DNA of 64,000 nucleotides, taken from the NCBI GenBank assembly GCA_958295665.1, contig OY282558.1, forward strand, positions 35,981,045 to 36,045,044, read 5' to 3'. This DNA is from Tipula vernalis (taxonomy: Eukaryota; Arthropoda; Insecta; Diptera; Tipulidae). Of the stretch, positions 11,692-23,687 are shown one piece after another (the first letter of the stretch is position 1; the number at the start of each line of letters is the position of its first letter). Made by a program: the position numbers and the translations under genes. The notes below the pieces were generated by a model, which was given only the letters and a program-made list of their open reading frames with translations, was not told the origin of the DNA and ran no database searches.

Positions 11692-12884
11692 AATGATTTC
11701 ATAACTAATCATGGTATTTTGTTTAAGATAGTTGATGGTGCGTTGGTATTAGTTGTACCCAGGGGTATGCAAAGAGAGGTTGTACGGTACTACCACGAGC
11801 TAGGACATTTTGGAGCTAGAAAGGTAGGGGAACTAGTACAGCGAGATTTTTTCATTCCTAATTTGGTCCGGCAAGTAAGTTCCTGTATCAAGAATTGTGT
11901 TACATGCATTTTGGCGGAGAGAAAACTGGGTAAAAAGAAGGTCTACTCAATCCGCTGCCGAAAGGAGATGTACCCTTGAGCACATACCACGCGGATCACA
12001 TGGGACATTTAACTGCGACAAAGAAAAACTACCAATATATTTTGTCCATAATTGATAGTTTCTCGAAATTTGTGTGGCTCTACCCAATGAAAGGGCTAAC
12101 AACCAAAGAAGTTCTACAGAAGCTTGATTTGCAAAAGACTGTATTTGGTAATCCGGCTAATATAATTGCCGATCGCGGCACCTGTTTCACGTCCGCAGAA
12201 TTTAAGGATTATTGTGAAAAGGAGAGAATCGAATTGCACAACATAACCACAGGGATGCCATCGGGGAATGGACAGGTTGAGCGACTTAATCGCACAATTA
12301 TTCCTGCTTTGGCAAAATTGTCACGTGATGACCCTGGAGAATGGTATAAGTACGTCGACCGCCTGCAACGTTATCTAAATAACACGTACCAACGCTCGAT
12401 CAACAGGACTCCGTTTGAATTAATGATGGGGGTTAAAATGCGATACCCCGAGGATCTACGTGTGATGGAGGCGATAGAGATAGAGATTGCTCAGAATTTC
12501 TGTCGGGAACGAGATGATGATAGGCAACAAGCAAAGCAACAAATCGCCAAAATACAGAATGAGAACCAAAAGTCATATAACCACAATCGAAAGACAGCAA
12601 CCCGTTATGATAAGGGCGATATTGTTGCTATAAAACGTGTTCAGTACTCTGGGTCAAAACTTCTTCCGAAATACCTGGGTCCATATCGCGTAACTAAGAG
12701 TAAGAGAGGGAATCGGTATGATGTCGAGAAGATCGGGGATGGTGAAGGGCCGCGTACTACTTCAACGGGAGCCATGTTTATGAAACCGTATTATGATGGT
12801 TTGCTGACGGATGAAGAAAGTGACGAGATCGATGACCAATCAGCTGGGACATCTGATGAAGCAGGAGGGCCGAGTGGAATATAG
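11692..12884 (+). pseudogene. Gypsy integrase, frameshifted
   Basis: The first part (to 11979) holds the HHCC zinc finger: His residues in YYHELGHFGARK and Cys residues in CIKNCVTC. A one-base loss in the A run near 11934 shifts the frame. The second part (from about 11935, open 11976-12884) carries the catalytic core, with the first Asp in YHADHMGHL, the second Asp in IADRGTCFTS and the Glu in GNGQVERLNRT. A C-terminal DNA-binding part follows, with YDKGDIVAIKR and LGPYRVTK. The stop lies inside the 3' LTR, at 12882, so the coding end overlaps the LTR by a few bases. The enzyme would insert the cDNA; here it cannot be made as one chain with RT. Confidence 0.9.
12858..12870 (+). promoter_or_regulatory. 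imperfect polypurine tract
   Basis: The purine-rich GAAGCAGGAGGG lies just upstream of the 3' LTR, within the integrase coding end. This is where plus-strand priming is expected. Confidence 0.5.
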
Positions 12885-13073
12885 ACGAATGTGAGAGCGA
12901 TACAGAAACATAATTCTCTCGCATATCCAACATCGTATTATGATGAGAAATCTGTAAATTACTGTACATAATTTATAAATAAATTAGTTCAATCTTGTAT
13001 TCAACAGTATTCAGACGTGTTTTTATTATAATAATTCTTAGTGCATTCTTGTCGTTGGTTGCCGGAAATTCTA

Positions 13074-13075
<2 letters not shown>
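12873..13075 (+). repeat. 3' LTR of the Gypsy element
   Basis: 203 bp, with one substitution relative to 5725-5927. It ends ATTCTACT and abuts TATATA. Confidence 0.95.

Positions 13076-13147
<72 letters not shown>
13076..13147. repeat. (TA)n microsatellite, right of the Gypsy insertion
   Basis: A pure TA run of 72 bp, the right-hand remainder of the tract at 5626-5724. Confidence 0.97.
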
Positions 13148-13149
<2 letters not shown>

Positions 13150-13329
13150 TGATTGTTTGTATGTGTGATTGTTATACAAATCCACACACGTGACCGATTT
13201 GAACCAAACTGCACACAATTATTGTTTAAGACCTAAGGACGGTCACTGTCAATATCTCACGTCTCAACCTAAGGTCCAAAGTTACCATGGAGGAATTACT
13301 AAAACTTCAGCTATTGAGCTGATTTTTGG

Positions 13330-13680
13330 ATATTTAGGTGGTTGTGATCATGATGGTGTTGAAGATGTTGATGATAATGATGATGAAAACTAAAATGGTG
13401 ATAGGAAAGGTAATGGCTATGGTGATGGCGATGATGTAAGATGTTATGATGGTAAGATGGTATGATGGTAAGATCGTATGATGGTAACATGGTGAGATGG
13501 TAACATGGTGAGATGGTATGTCGGTATGTTGTTATTATTGTATGATGGTATGGTGGTGTGACGTTATGTTGGTATAATTGCATGATGGTTTTGATGGTAT
13601 GGTATGGTATAGTATGCTATGATAGTTCGATGGTATTATGGTATAATGTATGTATGATGGGATGTATGATTATTACTGAT
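13330..13680. repeat. degenerate GATGGTA-type tandem repeat
   Basis: Many near-copies of ATGGTAAG, ATGGTATG and GATGGTAAC in a row, first as GATGATGAT-like and then as ATGGTATG units. The 74- and 90-codon frames here consist of repeat-derived residues (Tyr-His-rich on the minus strand). Similar ATGG-rich DNA occurs at about 21750-21960. Confidence 0.8.
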
Positions 13681-16600
13681 AATGGTGTCATTCGCAAAAC
13701 CGCCTTTTGAAGCATGTCAAACAGATTTAATAACAGCATGCGAGTTCAACTGCAAATCTACGTCTCATCGTGAGTTTTTACGCCAACTTCTCCAAAAATG
13801 TAGATAAAGAAGAAAAAGTCAACGAAGAACTTGAGGGAAACATTTTTATAAACATTGAACTCAATTACCTTAATCATGAGAGTCTCATCGCATAACAATT
13901 CAGTCTCACAAGCTCACATTCAATATTTACTTCTTGGCGACACAACCTCATACAAATAATTTAGCAATTAACACTGATAACGAAGCATTACGTAGCTGTC
14001 TATCCAGCGGTTTGGCTGTACTCTATCCTTCTTTATTTTTTTATTATGTGACTACCTAAAGGTAAAAAGGTTGCATATTCAACGGCTGATAATTTCTTGA
14101 CTTAAAATTGAAAAAAAGAACGAAAATATTAGGCCATACATATTCCGGGATTTACAATTTTATGTTATGTTATTTTTGTTTTTCAGGACAAATTAAAACA
14201 GAAAGCTGGAAAATAAACTAACATAAAATGAATTTTATGTACTAACTTAAATAAACTGATTGATTTGGGAATTTTATTGGCTCTTATAATTTATCAGTAC
14301 ACTAAATCTAGACGAGATATAACTCTGTAAAGGCTATTGGGATTGGTGGCGTTTACACCACCAATGATAGTTGTTTATCCCATTGAAACCTAATTTCACA
14401 TATAAGAACAACTAAATTAAATTTTTCAGATCATAATAACACAAATGGGAAATTTATCTTCACAACAAACTACTTTTATTTATTAACTAAGGAATAAGAA
14501 AAATATTTCTGGTTTTTGGTTAACCTAGTTTCTCGCTTCGATAAAATTGCGAGTCCGTCATGTTTGCACTTTACCCCAATGAAAGAACATATTATAACGT
14601 AAGAGATACAGTTTTGATTTTTCACTAATTTGAATTCATGAACTAAAAAGTAAAAACCAACCAAAAAAATTTACTAAAGTCATCAAAGTAATGGGTATTA
14701 TACTCGTATATTATATGGTTTGGATACAAATTAAAATAAATTATAAAACTTTCAAAATCATGCCCAATTATTAAACCTTTTTACCTCAGCATCATTTTTA
14801 ATATCTGAACCACAATAAGTTACTTCCCTTCTGTTTTATGCTTCTACCACAATATATGTAGGTATCAGCTCAGACCAACATAAATAAAAATTATATAAGA
14901 CAAAAAAATTAAGTTCTCGTAAATCTCAACCTATTTTAATATTAAAAGAATTTTATTTTTTCTTCAGAAAACTTTTATGAGCTTGAAACAGTAAAAAAAA
15001 AAAACATTTAATTTAGGGTAGGAGGAGAATCGTTTTTATGATGTTTTGAGACTTCGTTGAATTACGTACGTATAGAGAGGAGCTTTCACTCCCACTAAAA
15101 GTATTCGACAACTTAGTTCTTTCTACTTATTTTCTCAACGTGTGACATAAATGAAATTTTTCACTTGATTAAATTGATCGAATTTTGTTGGCAAAGAATT
15201 TTTCAAAACGCACACCCACATTTAGACAACTCATCTTAAATGCCTAAATATGATAATCATCAATCATTTAAAAATTAGCATATAAATTTTCATTTAGAGA
15301 AAATATCATTTTTGTTAATTTCATAAATTGAAAAACCCCAAACAAATAAGAAAAGCGTTTTTCATTTATTATTTCAGCCATTGAAAATTAATGAGCTTAT
15401 TGGCAATAAATTAATGAGTTTTTGTTTTTCTGTTTGTATGTACCTCTAAATTTTCATGTTCATGATGAATTCGAAATTAATTGATGTGATATAAATTAAT
15501 TAAAAAAATATAAACGAAATGAATTAATAATTAATAATGTTAATTGATTTTTAATTCATTGCTATATTGTTTGTGATTTTTGGTTTTGTTTAGAAATGTT
15601 ATTAATCATGAAAATGAGTTGAAAAAAAATTATTTTTGTGCTTTGAATTGGTATATACGAGTACGGTTGTGAATTTTTATTTGCCATTTACTTAAACTAT
15701 GGTAAATGCGTGGGCTTAGATTTCCTTATTAGATACACTTTATAACTAGGTCGAATTAATGTTGGAAATCAAATTGTTGTTTGTTTTGGAACTTTGGGAA
15801 AATAGCCACATAAAAATTGAGTGCCAAAAGAAAACTCGATACATAACGATCATGTCTCTCAAAAGGAATATAATACAACAAACTCGGATTTTTCATTTCC
15901 CATTAATTTCTTAATTCTTTAATTTTGCTATGACCTTATCGCGTTATACAAAAAGTAACGAAAACAATAAAAATTGATCCGTTTGTATTTATGCCGACAT
16001 TCCACATTGTCTTATAGTTATGTGATTTTTCTTCTCTAATAATTTCCTTTCTTAATGATTGTTTTCAAGAATACAAGAATAAAAAAGTTAAGTAAAAAAA
16101 AAAAAACAAATTTGGAAAACGTGCTTTCACTTTACGAATACGAAGCGGAATGATGGTATACATTTTGGGATTTGTTGTTGTTCATTTCCATTCCAACTGT
16201 ATAAACGACGCTGTTTTGGATTCCGTTTCTTTCCTTTTCCAATAACCAACATTGGTAATTTAAATATAATTTTAATTGGTTTTTTGGAACTATTCATATA
16301 TTGTTCGAAATATTTTCCATTAAATGGGAAAATGAGATTTATCCCACTAAAGTGGTTTTTCTTTATGTCGCATAAAAAAAAAAATCTTCTGTTGAAAATT
16401 TATTCTTTTGTCTATTGTTTCGTTAATATTCCTTTCTTCTTTTAAAATTAAAAGTAAGGAATGATTTTTGAGAAGCGTTTAAGAATTTTCTTAATTTTTT
16501 TGTCTTTTTTGTCATTTTCAATTTAACAAAATGATAAATGAAATGTTTAGGTTGTTTTTTTTTTCATTTGACACGGATGAGATAAGAAAATAAGCTTAAC

Positions 16601-16742
16601 ATTTTTTTGTTACAGTATTAATGTTTTTTAACTGTCACCGGCAGTTTAAAAACAATGTTGATAGTTAAATCTCCCGGGAAACATGATTTATGTAAATGCT
16701 TAACATCTCTCTGGAAGATATATGATTTCCGAATAAACTGAC
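13681..16742. other. no gene recognised
   Basis: AT-rich DNA with homopolymer runs and no frame above about 60 codons that resembles a protein. No repeat ends were found. Confidence 0.6.
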
Positions 16743-16764
16743 CATGGTAAATAGATTAGAAATT
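16743..16764. repeat. 22-bp direct repeat, left copy
   Basis: Starts CATGGTAAATAGATTA. The same 22 bases occur exactly at 22566-22587. Read as a target-site duplication around 16765-22565. Confidence 0.7.
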
Positions 16765-17044
16765 GATTGTCATGAGGAAAAAAATGAACTAGATTTTTTT
16801 TTTTGTCAAGAGAAAAATACGAAAGTTGAGACCAGCCATGATAGTGATTAAGCAAAAATTTGCGGCGTCATATATGGAGCCTTAAAAAAGCGTAAAATAA
16901 TTGAATTTTTTAAAAGTGAGCATTTGTTGTGCAGTGTATCATAAAATATTGTGTTAGATTAAAATCAAATTAATTGTTGTCCCGTTTTAATTTAAAATGT
17001 GTTACATTTTGGCGGTGGCTTAAACAATATCACGAGAGACTCAT

Positions 17045-17070
17045 ATGACTGATGACGAAATATACAGCTG
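17045..17070 (+). other. possible short first coding exon with a splice donor
   Basis: ATG at 17045 opens MTDDEIYS, then CAGCTG|GTAAGT gives a perfect splice donor at 17071. This may be chance: no acceptor or second exon was linked to it. Confidence 0.12.
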
Positions 17071-19139
17071 GTAAGTCTTGTTAACTATATTTCAATTATT
17101 TACAAACAATTGATCGCTTATTTAATTCATTTATTACCCACCTGAATTATAATCAAATTGAAATTTCTATTCTTGTGAGAATCTTATGGATCAGTTTAGG
17201 AATTAAAGAATTATAGAAATTTAATTACATGCTTGTATTGTTGTTAGTCAAAGGTCAGTGAGTTTACCGCTTAAGATCAAGTGACTGCATATTTTTGGTG
17301 TAAATTAATGAGAAAAGTGCAGGAAAACCTGGTTGTAGATTATTTTAGAACAGATTGAAGAATGTGGTGTCGCCCCCATTTTAAATCACAATTTTAAAGT
17401 GAATTTATAAATTTTTAATGCCTGAACTTTTAAATATTTGAATTAGTTATTCAAAAAGCCTTCAGACCACAATTTTTTTTTTAATTTAGGAATGTTGTAT
17501 TTAGGATTTTTGATTTCTATTAAAAATTTTAAAAATGAACTTTCGATGAGTTTACTAAATTTGAAAACGTTCGGAAACAAATAGTTTTCTAAAATTTAGA
17601 AAATTTAATTTGTTTCGCCTGAATTGCTCAATTTTTTTTAATAAGTCTCGTAATTTTCAAGACAAAAATGCGGAGGCGACTCGGCAATTGTTGAATTTCG
17701 CAGCCTGCGTTAAGAAGAGCTTACAAAATAAGTTTGAGCCATTTTAACAAAATAATAGGAGCTGTAAACGCAAGCTTGTAATATTAAGTGTTTTTTTTCT
17801 AAAAGCGCAGAATATTTTGCTGAAATGGTTGTTAGTTTTCCACAAATCAAGTGTAAGCAGTGGGCGACGTATAACGGGTTCTTTAACTCTAAATAGGTGG
17901 TTTAGGGAAATATACCACCGGATCCCTTACCAAAAACCACGTCGAATTGATTAAAACTGGTCTCGATAGAGTTTTGATCCGGTTACAGTTTTGCAGTAAA
18001 TTAGGAAATTTCTGTTACAATAATCTTTTTCAACATATTAAAGCTTACATTTTCCTAACTAAATTTCTTGATTTTTAAATTCTCTTTGATTCTCTTTGAA
18101 TGATTTTGAATCATTCCAAATTCATTAATTTGAAATCCAGAATGCTGATATTTAATTTTGTTGAATTTCTAAATTTCTTACTTTTCTTAAATTTTAAACT
18201 TCTTTCTACAATTTATTAAAAGAAAAAGTGAAGGACAAAGAGCTTCGAACGGTTGAATGGTTAATTATCCTGATTTCCTAGTGCAACTATTTTCTTTTGA
18301 GAATAATACAACAGTCATCAATTAGTATTATGGCCTTTACAATGACAGTAAAACCGTTCGTTTTCTGATGCGGAACTCAGATTTGTACTCAGTACAAATA
18401 TACGCGACGATTAGACGGTAGCTTAGTATTTTAGATAACGGCTGACGAGCTATTAACAATCCCTTCGACCTTTTTAAAGCCCAGACTTTGAACCATTCGT
18501 CATAATCGGTAGATGTTTTGATGTGACTTCTAAGCAGATTGCCAAAGCTGAGATAACAAGAAATATTAAGGAGTGGAAAATCTTAAGCGTTTTTTTCAGT
18601 AGCCCGTTTATTTAGTTACGATTTTATGCAATTAATTAGAACAAAATTCGCTTTTCCGAGGTTCACCAAAAAAATGTTCTACCTCCAATTGTTTCATATT
18701 CAGAACATCATTTTGCCGGTTGAATGCTGGAAATTAGAAAATTATTACTAAAAGCGAACTTCTTCCTGCAATTAAATCGTTTCCTCTGTTGACTGGACAA
18801 AACAAAATTTCCTTCGAGTTAGGATTTGGAGGAAGCCTTAATTTAGTTACCTTTTGATCCAGATTCTAAAATAAAAATTACCAGTTTAATACTTTAAATT
18901 ATTAAACGGGCAGTTACCTTTTGGCCCCTGTAAAGCTCCTCCAGATTTGAGTCGATTGTGCAATGATGCATTATCGTGTTCAATTCGTGATATTTGTTCG
19001 TGATTTTGTTTTAGGACGATATCTCGCTATTCTACTGGAGTATGTGCTGTTATTTTCAGTGAATTCAGAGCGCACCGAATGACTAGTTTATCATACTTCG
19101 CGGTGAAGTCTGAAGAGACATGGAATTATCGGGGAAGGG

Positions 19140-19905
19140 TGTAGTCAGATCACTTTAGAATTTGCAGAATTTGTAGAATTTAGAGGACTTTTAAAATTTA
19201 TGAAATTTAGTGGATAGATAGAAGTGATGCTTAAAATTGTTAAGTTTCATAAATTCTGATATTTCAACCAATCCCAAAATTTATGAAATTTTTAAGTTAC
19301 TGTTGGAATTTATTTCGTTGCAAGGATTTTTTCCGAATTATATTTTTAAAAATTTAAAATTTTGAAAATTTAGGTGCAGAATTCACAGAATTTAGACAAT
19401 TTTGACAATTTTTTAGAATTTTCAGAATTTATAAAATTTATATAATTAATAGAATTTAAAATTTTTATAAAATTCACATAATTCATAGAAATTAATTTTA
19501 ATAGAGTTTAGAAAATTTAAGGAACTTAGAGAGCTTAGCGAGTTTATAAATTTTAGCAAATTTAGCGGATTTATAGGTTTTCAGAATTTTTAGGACTGTT
19601 AGGCCTAATAGAATTGGGAATGTTTAATTCGATAAACTGTAACTAACTCTAATTGAATTTCTAAAATTTTAATTAGCTGTAGGAACTATAGAACTTCAGA
19701 AAATTTATTAGATTTATAGAATTTACGGAATTAGTAGGATTTATTGAAATAAAAAAAAAATTTAAAGGCAGAAATCTTAGAAATTAAAGTTAAAAAATCT
19801 ACAAAACAGAATTTCTAGAATTTTCCAAAATTTAGAGAAATCACAGAATTTCCAAATTTAAAAATGTTCTTAGAATTTTCGAAATTTATAAAAGAAGATT
19901 AAACG
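19140..19905. repeat. degenerate AGAATTTA short-period repeat
   Basis: About 760 bp in which (T)AGAATTTA/AAATTTAGA-like words recur every 9-12 bases with drift, such as GAATTTGCAGAATTTGTAG. It has no strict period and codes for nothing. Confidence 0.7.
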
Positions 19906-20899
19906 AGTAAATAGGATAATTCATAATTTGTGAGGTTGGCGAGAATTCGTCGAAGAGGATAGACGTGTTTTTTTCTATCCTCTTCAAAAATTTAATTTAA
20001 TTTAATTTTATTTTATTTTTTGGGATTGGTGAAAATGTTTTGTGCTTTTTGTAAAAAAAAAGTGTTCTAGTTTTTGTGTACAAAATAGTGATATTTATAG
20101 AATAAAATAGTGGATTAATTCGTTTACAGTGTTTTTTTTATCTGTTGTGCCAATCAATTAATAAAATTGTGTTAATTTAGTGTTTTTTGAACATTTGACA
20201 CATGAGACAAGATTCTCGTGTTAAAATTAACATAACTGTACCACTCAGGAATCGTTATAGGCAGGTAATCCCACGCCATATGCGCTTGTATGTGGTAGTG
20301 GAAATAATTATTAATTATATTGATTTTGTAACGTTGGATGTATATTTGCAATTGATGAGTGTGTAAACAAATATTTAATTTTGTATTGCTGATAAATTTC
20401 CGTTGCTTTATCAAACAAATTTAAATGCGGCCCAATTTGTATGCAAAGTTTTTCGTTTACTATGTAACGGTATCGAGCACAACCGTTTTGTTATTGTTTT
20501 TGGCATGGACTGAAAACAATTTTAGTAAATGAAATGGGTTGATAAAATTTATATTTTATATTTTATCAAAAGTCAAGACATGAATTTTATGCTATTTGTT
20601 TTCACTTTTACTTCACAACGGTAGGAAAAGCGAACCGAACTAAGAAAGTCTAACCGATTAAAATACTAAGAAAGATTTTGGCATAAGGTAATAATTTAAC
20701 ATAACCAAAGTGAAACAGAACTTCCAAAATAAAAGCAATCCTAGTGCTTTTATGAGGTTTGTGGCCCAATTTCCGCTTTCCATTATTGTTTCTAAAGCTT
20801 ACTGGAATTTATCAAAATTTTAAAGCCTCTGAAAACCACAAAATTTTTTTAAATGTCTTCTGCTGAAATCAATCACTTTGTTGGTGTTAAATTGTATAC

Positions 20900-21420
20900 A
20901 TATATAGATTGGGGCACTGTGCTGATTGGGTGAGCGGCGTCGCGCGTTGTCTGGGATAGGGGAAGTTTCCTTTTGTGTGATATTGTGTACTATGTTGCAT
21001 TGTAAGAATGTTTGGGGTGTTGATGAGAACGTTTCAGCATTTTTTGGTTGTTGAATTTAATAATATCAAAGTGTCATGGTTTGTTCAAGTATTTTGTCTG
21101 ATGGTGTGGTTGTTTCGAATTATACTGGATTGTGTATGATTGTTAGATTGTCTCCGAGCTGCAGAGGTGTTGGTGAATTCTCACTCAACCCCCAGAAACG
21201 CCAAGCGTACAGCAGCTGTGTGGCGTGGAGGTTGTATTGGCTTGTGGTATCTATTTTATTTTATTATGGGTTGGTTGCTGTTGATTGGGTGGTGAAGCGG
21301 TTTGGTTTTCAGAGTAACCTGGAAAACTCTGTTTGGGTCTTGTTGGTGAGTGTTGTATATGGGTGCATGTGGTGCTTGACTAAACGATTGATGTTCTAGA
21401 CCTTTTGTGTAGTACCATAC
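20900..21420. other. GC-richer block of unknown nature
   Basis: Base composition differs sharply from the surroundings (for example GAGCGGCGTCGCGCGTTG). A 107-codon frame at 21076-21399 has no recognisable domain. Part of the 5.8-kb unit. Confidence 0.4.
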
Positions 21421-22239
21421 ATAATAATTAATTTAAACATCATTAACTGAGTAAATAAGTGGGTAATTTAAGCATTATTAATGTCCTTTTGCAAGATTTT
21501 TAGGAAATTGCCGATTAGTTGAATTTTTGATAGTATGGTTAAGTATATAAAATATATATTTTTTCAGCTTTTATTTTTGAATCTAGTTGCAGTGGGTGAA
21601 CCATTGATTGACTGTCTACAGGAGAGCGGTGGCTGATGAAGCAGGTGCTGTGAATTTGAATTGTAGCTTGGCAGTTTGTAATTTTTTAACATTCCCGTAG
21701 AATTTTATTGTTGATGTTGAATTATTCATATGGCTTAATATTATGGTTGAGGTTGGTATTGGTATTGAAGTGGGTGTTGGTATTGTTGTTCGTACTGGGG
21801 TTTAATGTTCATACTTTTTGGTATAATTGTTAATGATAGTTTTGGTATTAGTATTCATATTGGTTAGTTAAAATGGTTTTAGTTTTAGATCACTCCTGAG
21901 AAACTAGACCAAGATGACAATGGCTGTGATGACAGTACGATGGTCAGATGGTAGTTGGTTGAATGATTGTCAAACTATTAATGGTTATTTATTTGTGGTA
22001 CATAGGGATTGATCTAGAATTTATTTCAGAGAATCAAATTTATACTTAATTAATTTTAAAATAATTATTATAAAGAATTAATGCATATTTTAAATTTAGG
22101 AATGTCTTGAAGAAATTGAAACAACCTTACAGGAGTTGGAGCAGTAGATGAACTTTAAATTGTATTGTCTTGTGCTAAATAAATTACTAAAAATATATTA
22201 CTAACAAATTTACTAACTATCAACTACTTAGGTGTCTGG

Positions 22240-22566
22240 AACCGGGTTGAGTCTTTGTTGCTAACATTCCTTTCCCATCCCTCGATTTTGTTATATGTAA
22301 AAAGGTGTACGACGGCGGCCTGGCCAGGGGCGGATATCACAACTATTAGACTTATGTGGTTATCGATGTGGCGCCTTCCTTTACGGGGTGAAATATTGCT
22401 ATGTTGGCTTCATGAAAAGCGGAGTATGATGGTACATATTTCCTTGGTAAGGGAGAGTTATGGTGTCGTGTTGCGACATGGGTATAGTGGTGTGGTATTC
22501 GCATTTCTAATACGGGAGACTTGCTTAATGCTTGATCGTACATCGCAATCAATCAATCAATCAATC
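22240..22566 (+). repeat. GC-richer 3' block ending in (CAAT)n
   Basis: A GC-richer stretch (GACGGCGGCCTGGCCAGGGG) ends with five CAAT units at 22546-22566, immediately before the second 22-bp repeat. It looks like a retroelement 3' end with its tail; the family is not recognised. Confidence 0.5.
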
Positions 22567-22587
22567 ATGGTAAATAGATTAGAAATT
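22566..22587. repeat. 22-bp direct repeat, right copy
   Basis: Exact copy of 16743-16764, starting CATGGTAAATAGATTA. Confidence 0.7.
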
Positions 22588-23534
22588 CATTTAAATTTGT
22601 GTTAGAATTTTACCAAAATGAACTTATCCTAGTTTGTTCTGTCTTTTGTCGTGCTTTTATTCAATCTATGTTGGATACAAAGGTTTAGCTAAGAGTTCTT
22701 GAAACAGAAATAATGTTGATAAATTTATTTCTAATCAACCTTAACAGAAAAACTGTTTTTGACTTTGAATTGGTTTAAGCTGTAAAATTATGGCATAATT
22801 TTTTCCTTACTTGTATCAAATTAGCCAAATTACAAGTTCTATTGAATAAACTAATTTTGAAAATTTTTTTGAGAACTTATGAATTATATTTTAAGGGAGC
22901 ATTATTACTATATGTGTACTTCCAAACAAATATATCTCGTCATTACAACGTCAAATCATTATCTGCTTATCTTTTTCTCTAGTTCTTGGCAATTTATCCA
23001 GATATTATAGTTCAAAGAGGACAGATAGAAAATTCAAAGAAATTCATTTTTTTTTAACTTTAAAATAAAGTTAATTTCACAAATTTTTAAGTAACGTGAA
23101 AAGCAGTAAACAACAATCTTATTGTAGAATTTTATTAAACTTTCTCAATATTTTAGTCATAGTCATAAAATTTATTTTATGAGCTTAAGTGTACCTTACT
23201 TGATATTTCAAAATTTTGATTTGAAATATGATTTTGTTTTGAAATTTTTAAATTTTTCCAAGGTTTAATCTGAATTTCCTTGCCATTTTTTAAATTGTAT
23301 AATACTTAAGTTTTTTTTTTTAAAACCATTAATTAATGTTTAGTGCAACTAGATATCTACACGAAAACACTAGTGGGCAGTTCGACAGAATATAAATATT
23401 AAAAAACTCAAGGAGAATAAAATTAGATTATTTTATAATAGAAAGTGTAAACAATTAAAAATAGTATCCAAATTTATTTGCGTAAAAATCAGTAATAAAA
23501 TAGTGCGGCAGTGAAGGCAAAACACAAAGCAGAA
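22588..23534. other. no gene recognised
   Basis: AT-rich sequence without coding signs or recognised repeats. Confidence 0.6.
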
Positions 23535-23687
23535 CTTTATTTATTTATTTATTACTAGCACTAACAAATAGCATAGGTTACAATACCAATAATTTTGTAT
23601 ATAAAAAAGTGTTACAAATTATTATTTTGAATACGATGCTTAAAAAGATCCCTTGAAATGTTAAAATCGAAAAGTTCTGAATATTGG

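Larger units (their letters stand above)
16765..22565 (+). mobile_element. 5.8-kb putative retroposed unit without recognisable coding
   Basis: An exact 22-bp direct repeat flanks this block, and its right end is (CAAT)n directly against the second copy. That is the signature of target-primed reverse transcription with a simple-repeat 3' tail. The length fits a full LINE, but I find no endonuclease or RT motif in any frame. The left part is AT-rich, 19140-19900 is a degenerate short repeat, and 20900-21420 and 22240-22545 are clearly more GC-rich. It could be an old LINE whose coding is gone, a retroposed long non-coding transcript, or a composite. Confidence 0.4.

Noticed and set aside
21076..21399. 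107-codon protein-coding gene
   Set aside because: No domain and no conserved motif. It lies in a GC-richer repeat-like block where long open frames are expected by chance.
22255..22605. 116-codon protein-coding gene
   Set aside because: The frame runs through the (CAAT)n tail and the 22-bp repeat, so it is not a real gene end.
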